This document shows positions 8,212 to 14,785 of a stretch of 17,507 nt of DNA, piece after piece. The first letter of the stretch is position 1. Every line of letters starts with the position of its first letter. Location of the stretch: assembly GCA_905197115.1 (NCBI GenBank), contig CAJJXN010000027.1:1-17507 (forward strand), read 5' to 3'. The notes beneath the pieces were generated by a model that was not told the DNA's origin, ran no database searches, and saw nothing but the letters and a program-made list of their open reading frames with translations. A program made the translations under genes and the position numbers. Source of the DNA: an uncultured Bacillota bacterium (GTDB lineage: Bacteria > Bacillota_I > Bacilli_A > RFN20 > CAG-631).

Positions 8212-9150
8212 ATGAAGATTAAAAATATTTTACCCTTATTATTAGTTACTTTACTTGCTGGATGTGGTAAAGAAAAAGCGAAGGACTTAACGATTATTTC
8301 TCCAACTGGTGCACCTGCTGTCGCTTTTTATAATTATGCAACTGATAAAAATTATACAACCAATGGAACGCCTTCCAATATTGTCTCAAGCATGACCAAA
8401 AATGGAACTGATATTGTCGTAATTGATACATTAAGCGGTCTCAAAGCAATTAAAAATGCTAGTGCTCCTTATAAAATTTTTGCAACCATTACATTTGGAA
8501 ACTTTTATTTAGTCGGAACAGGGCATGACGAAAACAATACTATTGATCCAGATGATAAAATTGTATTATTTGGACAAAATCAAACACCAGATAAACTTTT
8601 TCAATTACTTTATAAAGATTTTAATAATGTAAGTTATGTGACAAATGTTCAAGAAGCTGGAACTTGTCTTTGCTCTGGTAAAAAGCTACAAACACAAGAA
8701 GATGTAGATTACGTCTTTGTTGCCGAACCTATTTTAACAAATATTACAAGTAATCAACAATGTGCAACTTATGGAAAAACAACCATAACAAGTATTCAAG
8801 ATAAATACAAAGAAGTAACAAACGATAAACGTTTAACTCAAGCATCTATTTTTGTAAAAAATGGTACAGATAAAAAAAGTTTAACCCAATTTGCTACAAA
8901 TTTAAAAACAGATATTGAAAATGGTATAAAAGACCCTCAACTTATTTTTGATGGTATGTCTAAATTGGATACACCATCTGTTGCTGCAAAATTTGGTATT
9001 GGCGCACAAATTGCGAAAAATGTCATGAGTAATGGAAATCGTTTAGGATTAGGATTTGAATATGCGATTGACATTAAAGCAGATATTGATGCTTTTATAG
9101 CACTATTTGGTGAAGAAGCAACTAGCGCTGAAGTATATGAAAAGAAATAA
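8212..9150 (+). CDS. ABC transporter substrate-binding lipoprotein (NitT/TauT-like)
   Basis: This is a predicted surface lipoprotein: a lysine-start signal peptide, hydrophobic core and lipobox LLAGC with C18 as lipidation site. The 312-residue protein begins after the lipobox with TIISPTGAPAVAF, resembling type-2 periplasmic binding proteins of the NMT1/SsuA/TauA kind. The permease gene overlapping its 3' end by 14 nt is of the matching SsuC family, which supports the call. Ligand is unknown; candidates from family are thiamine precursors, alkanesulfonates, nitrate or similar small anions. SD AGAGGA lies 7 nt before the ATG, and the gene begins 16 nt after deoB, so co-transcription is likely. 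Three cysteines in the mature part (C152, C154, C184) are unusual for an exported Bacillota protein. No ATPase gene is linked. Confidence 0.8.
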   Translation: MKIKNILPLLLVTLLAGCGKEKAKDLTIISPTGAPAVAFYNYATDKNYTTNGTPSNIVSSMTKNGTDIVVIDTLSGLKAIKNASAPYKIFATITFGNFYLVGTGHDENNTIDPDDKIVLFGQNQTPDKLFQLLYKDFNNVSYVTNVQEAGTCLCSGKKLQTQEDVDYVFVAEPILTNITSNQQCATYGKTTITSIQDKYKEVTNDKRLTQASIFVKNGTDKKSLTQFATNLKTDIENGIKDPQLIFDGMSKLDTPSVAAKFGIGAQIAKNVMSNGNRLGLGFEYAIDIKADIDAFIALFGEEATSAEVYEKK

Positions 9151-9904
9151 AAAGAAATTTTTTATTGACTTATATGCGATTTTAGGAATTACCATTTTCT
9201 TGTTTCTTTGGGCTATCTTGTCTGCTTTGATTCATGAACCCAAATTGATTTTTCCTTCTCCTATAGATACTTTTAAAGAATTTTTTACCTTAATAGGGCA
9301 AAAATATACTTATCTATGCATAGGACAATCTTTATTAAAAACATGTATCGGCTTTTTATGTTCTCTCATACTTGGTTGTATATTTGGAATATTTGGAGGA
9401 ATATTTAATAAATTTCATAAGACAATTTTACCGATTATTACCTCTTTAAAAGCGATTCCAACCGTTTCTTTTTTATTCTTGTTTTTTGTAATTAGTGGCT
9501 ATGAAAATGCCCCAATATTTGTCGTCATTTTTATCACTTTTCCTTCTCTTTATGATTCAGTAGTAGGCGGCATAAGAAACATTAGTAAAAGCATAATAGC
9601 AGCTACTCGCTTAGATAGTAGTTCACTTTTTAAACGGATTCATAAGGTATATTTTCCCTTAGCTTTTAATTATATAGCAGTTGGAATTACTGCCTCTTTT
9701 GGGTTAGCTTTAAAAGTAGAAATTATGTCTGAAGTTATTTCTGGATCTTCTAGTTATGGAATAGGGAATGCAATTCGCATTGCAAAGTCTACAGATGTAA
9801 TGATGGCTCCTATTTTCGCTTGGACTTTAATCAGTGTGATTTTACTTTTATGTATCACTTATTTATTAAAAATTATAAAATCTCGATTAATTAAAAAAGA
9901 TTAA
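9137..9904 (+). CDS. ABC transporter permease, SsuC/TauC-like
   Basis: An integral membrane subunit (255 aa, about six hydrophobic segments) expected to form the import channel for the overlapping lipoprotein. PSPIDTFKEF after the first membrane segment, and LKAIPTVSF before the cytoplasmic coupling loop, are characteristic of the nitrate/sulfonate/thiamine-precursor permease family. The EAA coupling loop is recognisable but degenerate: IAATRLD (154-160) has Ile for the first Glu and D160 for the conserved Gly. I chose the ATG at 9137, inside the end of the lipoprotein gene and giving a normal KRNKKK-led N terminus. An upstream TTG at 9107 has no SD. The ATPase subunit that should contact the EAA loop is not encoded next to it; a terminator covers the stop codon. 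Confidence 0.85.
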   Translation: MKRNKKKFFIDLYAILGITIFLFLWAILSALIHEPKLIFPSPIDTFKEFFTLIGQKYTYLCIGQSLLKTCIGFLCSLILGCIFGIFGGIFNKFHKTILPIITSLKAIPTVSFLFLFFVISGYENAPIFVVIFITFPSLYDSVVGGIRNISKSIIAATRLDSSSLFKRIHKVYFPLAFNYIAVGITASFGLALKVEIMSEVISGSSSYGIGNAIRIAKSTDVMMAPIFAWTLISVILLLCITYLLKIIKSRLIKKD

Positions 9905-9915
9905 TCGATTTTTTT
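9883..9915 (+). terminator. Intrinsic terminator at the end of the permease gene
   Basis: A perfect 9-bp stem (TCGATTAAT 9883-9891, ATTAATCGA 9900-9908), with loop TAAAAAAG, is followed by seven Ts (9909-9915). The permease stop codon (9902-9904) lies within the 3' arm. It closes the deoB-lipoprotein-permease unit. Confidence 0.85.
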
Positions 9916-9918
9916 AAC

Positions 9919-9924
9919 TATAAT
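9919..9924 (+). promoter_or_regulatory. Possible -10 box (TATAAT) of the PemK-like gene
   Basis: A consensus TATAAT stands 16 nt before the preferred ATG at 9941, directly after the terminator. No convincing -35 is seen at 16-18 nt upstream, where the terminator stem lies. If used, the transcript would begin near 9931, which would exclude the ATG at 9923 as a start. Confidence 0.45.
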
Positions 9925-9940
9925 GAATAATGGTGATTCA

Positions 9941-10429
9941 ATGAAAGAAAGTTTAACAACACAACAATTTAATCATGAAGTAAAAAGAGTTCAATGGCTT
10001 GGAAGATTATTAAATTATTGGAGTTTAAAGCAACATTATTTAACTTATTTAAATGTTCACGCATGGGAAATCTTTGAAATTGATTATGGAATGAACGTAG
10101 GTCATGAATTCAGTGGAAGACATTATGGAGTTGTATTATATGATTCTTTTTATAATAATCCTATAATAACTGTCATTCCAATCAAAACAGCAAAGGGAAA
10201 ATTAAATCCTCATAGTGACGTTTTCTTAGGTAAAATTGAAGGAATTCAGTCTTTAAGTAGTAGTATAGCTGTCGTTAATCAAATTCAATCCATTGATAAA
10301 TTACGTATATTTAATGTAGATAGTATTAACCAAAAAGAATATCCTAAAAAGTCAATATTCTTAAATGGTGAGCAAATAAGAATTTTAAAGGAGAGTATTT
10401 TTAAAATTTTATTTAATTATAAAAATTAA
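9941..10429 (+). CDS. PemK/MazF-family protein, solitary, with N-terminal extension
   Basis: Residues ~45-130 resemble the SH3-like barrel of PemK/MazF mRNA interferases: EIFEIDYGMNVGHE, then SGRHYGVVLYD, ITVIPIKTAKGK and IAVVNQIQSIDKLRI match the order of beta-strand motifs in the family. T83 (in IKTAK) aligns with the catalytic Thr of MazF; the loop Arg/His pair R60-H61 lies where the catalytic Arg is expected, offset by one. About 45 residues precede the barrel (a charged helical stretch with LLNYWSLKQHYL), absent from short MazF. No antitoxin-sized gene adjoins it. I chose ATG 9941 (162 aa) because GGTGA precedes it; ATG 9923 has no SD and overlaps the putative -10. Whether it cleaves RNA is unproven. 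Confidence 0.7.
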   Translation: MKESLTTQQFNHEVKRVQWLGRLLNYWSLKQHYLTYLNVHAWEIFEIDYGMNVGHEFSGRHYGVVLYDSFYNNPIITVIPIKTAKGKLNPHSDVFLGKIEGIQSLSSSIAVVNQIQSIDKLRIFNVDSINQKEYPKKSIFLNGEQIRILKESIFKILFNYKN

Positions 10430-10433
10430 CATT

Positions 10434-10485
10434 ATGTACATTTTGTAATATATTTACATAAATTACTTAATGTAAAATATATACT
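10434..10485 (+). promoter_or_regulatory. AT-rich spacer with inverted repeats and probable rsmF promoter
   Basis: The 98-nt gap before the methyltransferase gene holds ATGTACAT (10434-10441, self-complementary) and TGTAATATATTTACA (10444-10458, arms TGTAA/TTACA). It also holds candidate promoter elements TTTACA (10453-10458) and AATATA (10476-10481, 17-nt spacer) or TATACT (10480-10485, but 21-nt spacer). The repeats overlap the candidate -35, so they could be an operator, but the region is so AT-rich that chance is plausible. No terminator was found after the PemK-like gene. Confidence 0.35.
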
Positions 10486-10527
10486 ATATATACATATGGT
10501 AAATCAATAGGGCAGGGGAGTGAAAAA

Positions 10528-11880
10528 ATGAATTTTTTAGAACATTTATTGACTTTTTTAGAAAAAAAAGAAGCAAACGAGTTGATTCAATCATTATCAT
10601 TAAAGCAAAAAAGTTCATTTCAAGTTAATACATTAAAAATAGATAGCAATCAAGAAGAAATGCTTTTCAAAAACTTTACGCAGCATCCATTTGTAAAACA
10701 TGGCTATTTATTTAATAAAGAAGAAGTTTTATTAGGTAAATCGATTTTATTTGAAGCAGGAGCTTATTATATACAAGAACCAGCAGCTATGTTAGCAGTC
10801 GAATTATTAAATCCCAAGCCTAATGAAAAAGTTTTAGATATGTGTGCAGCTCCTGGGGGAAAATCCTTTCATGCAATCAATCGAATGCATGATCAAGGCT
10901 TACTCGTCTGTAATGATATTCATCCAATTCGCGCACAAATACTATCTTCAAATCTTGAAAAATGTGGTTGTAAGCAAATTCTTGTTTTAAATGATTCGTC
11001 AACAAACTATAAAAAGTATTTCAATCATTATTTTGATAAAATCATTTTGGACGCACCATGTTCAGGAAGTGGAATGTTTCGAAAAAATGATTTTGCAAAA
11101 GAAGATTGGTCCATTCAAAAGGTGTATGAATGTCAAAGAATTCAAAAAGAACTATTAGAAGATGCTTATCAAATGTTAACAGGGCAGGGGAGTATCTTAT
11201 ACAGTACGTGTTCTTTTTCAATACAAGAAAATGAAGAAGTTGTTATAGATTTTTTAAATCATCATCCTGATTGCTATTTAGAGCAAATTCCTTTACAAAA
11301 AGAATACTTTCCATCCATTGGCATTACAGGAGCAATTCGTCTTCATCCAAACCATTATGATGGAGAAGGGCATTTTATTGCAATAATCAAAAAAGATAGC
11401 TCAACTCCATGTATTAAACCAATGTTAAGAAAAAAAGAAAAAATGATTCATCCATCCGTTTGTGATTTTTTAGATTCCATTCAATTCGAATATCATAAGA
11501 AAAATATCATTAATTTAAATGAACATTATTATAATGCAGATTTTGATCATTTTGCACTTGATCATGTCAAGTTCTTGCGATATGGTTTATGCTTAGGGGA
11601 GGTAAGTAACAATCGCTTCATTCCAAGTCATTCATTAGCCATGTATCCTTTTAATAATAAACATTACATCGAGTTAAATTTAAAAGAGGCAATTCAATTT
11701 TTAGAAGGGAATTGTATTTCAAAAGAGGGAAATGAAAAATTTAAAATTGTAACTTATTATGGTTTACCTTTAGGATGGAGCAAACAAGTAAATAATATTT
11801 TAAAAAATCATTATCCAAAAGGTTTAAGAAAAAAATTAAGTGAAGAAAATGAATATTTTAATAGCAACCTCAAAAATTAG
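10528..11880 (+). CDS. rsmF: rRNA (cytosine-C5)-methyltransferase, RsmF/NOP2-Sun family
   Basis: A SAM-dependent RNA m5C methyltransferase, probably acting on 16S rRNA. The SAM-binding motif is MCAAPGGKSFHA (motif I); two catalytic-site cysteines are C178 (DAPCSGSGMFRK) and C228 (YSTCSFS). The C-terminal ~60 residues carry the PUA-like module of RsmF/YebU proteins, ending in YYGLPLGWSKQ and LKNHYPKGLRK. Length (450 aa) suits this subfamily. The ATG at 10528 follows AGGGGAG at 7 nt. It is the last plus-strand gene before converging tex; its stop codon lies within a hairpin. The gene name follows domain architecture; the exact modified cytosine may differ in Gram-positives. Confidence 0.9.
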   Translation: MNFLEHLLTFLEKKEANELIQSLSLKQKSSFQVNTLKIDSNQEEMLFKNFTQHPFVKHGYLFNKEEVLLGKSILFEAGAYYIQEPAAMLAVELLNPKPNEKVLDMCAAPGGKSFHAINRMHDQGLLVCNDIHPIRAQILSSNLEKCGCKQILVLNDSSTNYKKYFNHYFDKIILDAPCSGSGMFRKNDFAKEDWSIQKVYECQRIQKELLEDAYQMLTGQGSILYSTCSFSIQENEEVVIDFLNHHPDCYLEQIPLQKEYFPSIGITGAIRLHPNHYDGEGHFIAIIKKDSSTPCIKPMLRKKEKMIHPSVCDFLDSIQFEYHKKNIINLNEHYYNADFDHFALDHVKFLRYGLCLGEVSNNRFIPSHSLAMYPFNNKHYIELNLKEAIQFLEGNCISKEGNEKFKIVTYYGLPLGWSKQVNNILKNHYPKGLRKKLSEENEYFNSNLKN

Positions 11881-11888
11881 GTTGCTAT
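11861..11888 (+). terminator. Perfect hairpin over the rsmF stop codon, possible weak terminator
   Basis: A 10-bp perfect inverted repeat (ATAGCAACCT 11861-11870, AGGTTGCTAT 11879-11888) has loop CAAAAATT. The TAG stop spans loop and 3' arm. The following bases (CTATTTC) are a poor U-tract, and the reverse direction is no better, so it may be a weak terminator or an RNA 3'-end stabiliser. Confidence 0.5.
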
Positions 11889-11969
11889 CTATTTCGACAA
11901 ATCGTTTCGCATAATGTATATTATGTTAACTAAATAAACGAAAAAATATTTTTTAAAGAACTATAAACT

Positions 11970-11997
11970 AAAAAATCCGTCATTAATTGACGGATTT
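11970..11997 (-). terminator. Intrinsic terminator of tex
   Basis: On the minus strand a perfect 10-bp stem (AAATCCGTCA/TGACGGATTT, 11973-11997) with a 5-nt loop runs into a T-tract ending at 11970. It overlaps the tex stop codon (11996-11998). On the plus strand no Ts follow, so it serves the minus strand. Confidence 0.88.
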
Positions 11998-14149
11998 ATG
12001 TATTTGGATTAATCATAGTTAAAGAAATGCGTTTTCGATTTACATCTACATCTAAAACCCACACAGTAACAATTTGACCAACTTGTAAAACTTCAAGTGG
12101 ATGTTTAATAAATCGTTTGGTAATTTTTGAAATGTGAACAAGTCCATCATATTTAACACCAATATCAATAAAAGCACCAAAATCAATAATATTGCGAACA
12201 GTACCTTCTAGTTGCATATTTGGTTTTAAATCTTCAATGGATAAAACATCTGATTTAAGTAAAGGTTTTGAAAATTCATCCCGAGGATCAATGTTTGGTG
12301 AAATCAACGCTTGAATAATGTCGTTTAAAGTATATTGATCTACTCCATATTCTTTTTCATATTTCTCTAGTGAAATATTTTTGATTCTTTCTTTAACTTC
12401 CTCTTCTCCAATATTTTTTACATCGATTTGATAGTCATTTAAAATCGCTTTGGCAATAGCATAACTTTCTGGGTGAATCGCAGTTGCATCAAGTGGATTA
12501 TCCCCATCCTTTATTCTCAAGAAACCAATTGCTTGTTTGTAAATTTTTTCACTAAACCGCGAAATTCCAAGTAATTGCTCCCGATTCGTAAATTTTCCAA
12601 TTGCTTCTCTTTTAGCCACGATATTTGCAGCCACGCTATTTGTAATTCCTGAAACGTATTTAAGTAATGCTACACTTGCAGTATTAGCATCTACGCCTAC
12701 TTGGTTTACTGCTGTCGTCACGACAAAGTTTAATTCTTCATCTAGTTTTTTTTGAGAAACATCATGTTGATATTGCCCTACCCCAATACTTTTTGGATCG
12801 ATTTTTACAAGTTCTGCTAAAGGGTCAATAATTCTTCGTGCAATACTAATTGCACTTCTTTCCTCAACATGAAAATCAGGAAATTCTTTTCTTGCTTCTT
12901 CGCTTGCACTATAAACAGATGCTCCTGCTTCTGATACCAAAGCATAACTGATATTCTTATTCAATGTTGAAATGGCTTCAGCAATCCATTTTTCAGTTTC
13001 TCTTGAAGCCGTACCATTTCCAATGGCAATAATATCAATGTTATATTTAAGAATGATTTTACGAACTAAGTCTAATCCCTCTTGATATTTATTGTGTGGC
13101 TCATGCGGATATGCCACTGCTTTTGCAATAAATTTACCTGTATAATCAACTACAGCTAATTTACAACCTGTTCGATATGCAGGGTCTACCCCTAAAACCA
13201 TTTTATTTTTAATCGGTGCTTGCATAAATAATTGTTTTGCATTTTTACCAAACACATCAATTGCAACTTCACTTGCTTTATCCATTAAATCAGACCAAAT
13301 TTCTCTTTCAACACTTGGCTTAATTAATCTTTTTAAACTATCTTTTATGGCACGATTATATAACTCAATAATTTCTGCATTTTGACAATGAATTAGCTTT
13401 TTATGTATGTGACGGATTACTTCTTCTTCATCATATACAAAAGACAAAGTCAAAACATTTTCTGCCTCTCCCCTATTTAAAGCTAAAATACGATGAGGCT
13501 TAATTTGACTGACAAGTTCTTTGTAATCATAATACATTTTATAGACTTCTTTTTCATCTGGATTTTTCTTTTTTACCTTGCTACTTAAAAATCCAAAATG
13601 TGTTATAAAAGTTCTAAGCCATTTACGAATGCTAGAATCATCACTAATTGATTCAGCAAGTATGTATAAAGCGTTCTCAATCGCTTCCTGAGCTGTTTTT
13701 ACTTCTTCTGTGATATATTTTTCGGCTTCTGTTAAAACATCGCTATCTTCGCTTTGCGCCATCATATAATCTGCTAATGGTTGTAAGCCTTTTGCAATTG
13801 CTTCAGTCGCTTTTGTTTTTTTCTTTTCTTTGAATGGTCGATATAAATCTTCCACTTCGACGAGTTTAGTCGCTGCTTCAATTTGTAATTTTAACTCATC
13901 TGTTAACATTCCCTTTTCTTGAATCAAACGACAAACGTCTTCTTTTCTTTTTTTCAAATCCACTTCATATTGATAAACTTTTTGAATTTCATTGATTTGA
14001 ACTTCATCCAAACCACCTGTCGCTTCTTTTCGATAACGAGCAATAAAAGGAATCGTGTTATCTTCTTTTAATAGTTTTAAAACTGCTAAAACTTGTTTTG
14101 TCGATATTTTTAAATCTTCGCTTATTTGAGAAATTATTTTTTCTTCCAT
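11996..14149 (-). CDS. tex: Tex-family RNA-binding transcription accessory protein
   Basis: This 717-residue cytoplasmic protein matches the Tex/YdcI family in length and layout. It has an N-terminal helical Tex region (IPFIARYRKEATGGL), a YqgF/RNase-H-like domain starting at M317 (VLGVDPAYRTGCK), helix-hairpin-helix repeats (SVAANIVAKRE, FTNREQLLGI) and a C-terminal S1 RNA-binding domain (~646-713, GTVRNIIDFGAFIDIG). Tex binds nucleic acid and influences transcription and ribosome-associated RNA metabolism; the precise role remains loosely defined. The start follows GGTGA at 6 nt and lies 18 nt from a TATAAT box. It is a single-gene unit bounded by the spoIIIAH-like terminator and its own. 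Confidence 0.95.
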   Translation of the reverse strand: MEEKIISQISEDLKISTKQVLAVLKLLKEDNTIPFIARYRKEATGGLDEVQINEIQKVYQYEVDLKKRKEDVCRLIQEKGMLTDELKLQIEAATKLVEVEDLYRPFKEKKKTKATEAIAKGLQPLADYMMAQSEDSDVLTEAEKYITEEVKTAQEAIENALYILAESISDDSSIRKWLRTFITHFGFLSSKVKKKNPDEKEVYKMYYDYKELVSQIKPHRILALNRGEAENVLTLSFVYDEEEVIRHIHKKLIHCQNAEIIELYNRAIKDSLKRLIKPSVEREIWSDLMDKASEVAIDVFGKNAKQLFMQAPIKNKMVLGVDPAYRTGCKLAVVDYTGKFIAKAVAYPHEPHNKYQEGLDLVRKIILKYNIDIIAIGNGTASRETEKWIAEAISTLNKNISYALVSEAGASVYSASEEARKEFPDFHVEERSAISIARRIIDPLAELVKIDPKSIGVGQYQHDVSQKKLDEELNFVVTTAVNQVGVDANTASVALLKYVSGITNSVAANIVAKREAIGKFTNREQLLGISRFSEKIYKQAIGFLRIKDGDNPLDATAIHPESYAIAKAILNDYQIDVKNIGEEEVKERIKNISLEKYEKEYGVDQYTLNDIIQALISPNIDPRDEFSKPLLKSDVLSIEDLKPNMQLEGTVRNIIDFGAFIDIGVKYDGLVHISKITKRFIKHPLEVLQVGQIVTVWVLDVDVNRKRISLTMINPNT

Positions 14150-14167
14150 TATTTATCACCATTCATT

Positions 14168-14173
14168 ATTATA
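14168..14173 (-). promoter_or_regulatory. Probable -10 box of tex
   Basis: A consensus TATAAT on the minus strand ends 18 nt before the tex ATG, just past the preceding terminator's T-run. No good -35 hexamer is seen, since the upstream bases belong to that terminator. The inferred leader is about 10 nt. Confidence 0.5.
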
Positions 14174-14177
14174 GCAT

Positions 14178-14203
14178 AAAAAAAACGTATTTTCATACGT
14201 TTT
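14178..14203 (-). terminator. Intrinsic terminator of the spoIIIAH-like gene
   Basis: Read on the minus strand: AAAACGTAT, GAAA loop (a GNRA tetraloop), ATACGTTTT, then a run of eight Ts partly within the stem. The 9-bp stem begins on the stop codon of the spoIIIAH-like gene (14202-14204). Confidence 0.9.
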
Positions 14204-14690
14204 AAGAGATTATTTCAAGTTCAGGAATCAGATTTGTTTTACTATTTTCAAATACAATTGTAAAGATGGTAGCAGCTTGTTCATTACTTACTTTATCTGC
14301 TTTTACAACTACTTTGATGCAATGATCTAAGTATTCAACATAAACATTGCTATACCCTTCTTCTTTAATTAAGCCTACAAGTGTATTTTCTAAAGCAATA
14401 ATTTCTTTTTCTGATAAAATTGCATTCAAAGCCACTTCTTTTTCTTGATTTGAAATACTTGCTGAAGCAACAAGTGCTAGATTTTCATTAATCACTTCTT
14501 GATGTTTAACTTCCAATTCATAAAATAAAGTTTCAAAATAAACATCTTGACTTGGATTGATGATAGTTCCAACTTGTTGATCATTTTTTGGCACTTTGAT
14601 AAACAAATTTGTTGGTAGCAAAATGTAATATACGGACAATACAAGAACTAATCCAAATAAAGAAAGAAATGACACCACATGGCGATTCAT
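14202..14690 (-). CDS. SpoIIIAH-like membrane-anchored protein
   Basis: A 162-residue protein with a short N terminus, one membrane segment (~5-25) containing VLSVYYI, and an extracytoplasmic part with a helical region (~50-100) and a C-terminal alpha/beta module (~100-150, IKVVVKADKVSNEQAA). The membrane signature and C-terminal module match SpoIIIAH, which in spore formers makes a ring in the forespore-mother cell channel with SpoIIQ. It is shorter than B. subtilis SpoIIIAH (about 218 aa). In Bacillus the spoIIIAA-AH operon lies close downstream of efp; here efp is followed directly by this gene alone, with none of AA-AG. A strong AGGAGG sits 8 nt before the ATG, and it has its own -10. Its function in the absence of the rest is unknown. 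Confidence 0.78.
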   Translation of the reverse strand: MNRHVVSFLSLFGLVLVLSVYYILLPTNLFIKVPKNDQQVGTIINPSQDVYFETLFYELEVKHQEVINENLALVASASISNQEKEVALNAILSEKEIIALENTLVGLIKEEGYSNVYVEYLDHCIKVVVKADKVSNEQAATIFTIVFENSKTNLIPELEIIS

Positions 14691-14742
14691 AGATATAACC
14701 TCCTATTTTCTTTTTACTTCATTGTATTCAAAAATATTTTAA

Positions 14743-14748
14743 ATTATA
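14743..14748 (-). promoter_or_regulatory. Probable -10 box of the spoIIIAH-like gene
   Basis: TATAAT on the minus strand lies just beyond the efp terminator and ~52 nt before the start. The -35 region is T-rich from the terminator tail, with no good match to TTGACA. It suggests vegetative (sigma-A type) expression separate from efp, although a sporulation sigma factor cannot be excluded by eye. Confidence 0.45.
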
Positions 14749-14762
14749 CCTAATTTATAAAT

Positions 14763-14785
14763 AAAAAAAAGAGGTTTCCCTCTTT
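14763..14785 (-). terminator. Intrinsic terminator of efp
   Basis: On the minus strand: AAAGAGG, GAAA tetraloop, CCTCTTT, then further Ts. The stem overlaps the efp stop codon (14784-14786). It has the same GAAA loop as the next terminator downstream. Confidence 0.92.

Noticed and set aside
9923..9940. Upstream ATG at 9923 as the start of the PemK-like gene
   Set aside because: It has no SD, overlaps a TATAAT box, and the ATG at 9941 has GGTGA before it; still possible if transcription starts further upstream.
10509..11193. Exact 13-base G-rich repeat AGGGCAGGGGAGT at the rsmF ribosome-binding site (10509-10521) and inside rsmF (11181-11193)
   Set aside because: The inner copy encodes the conserved TGQGS preceding the YSTCS motif and the outer one is an SD; most likely coincidence, though unusual in such AT-rich DNA.
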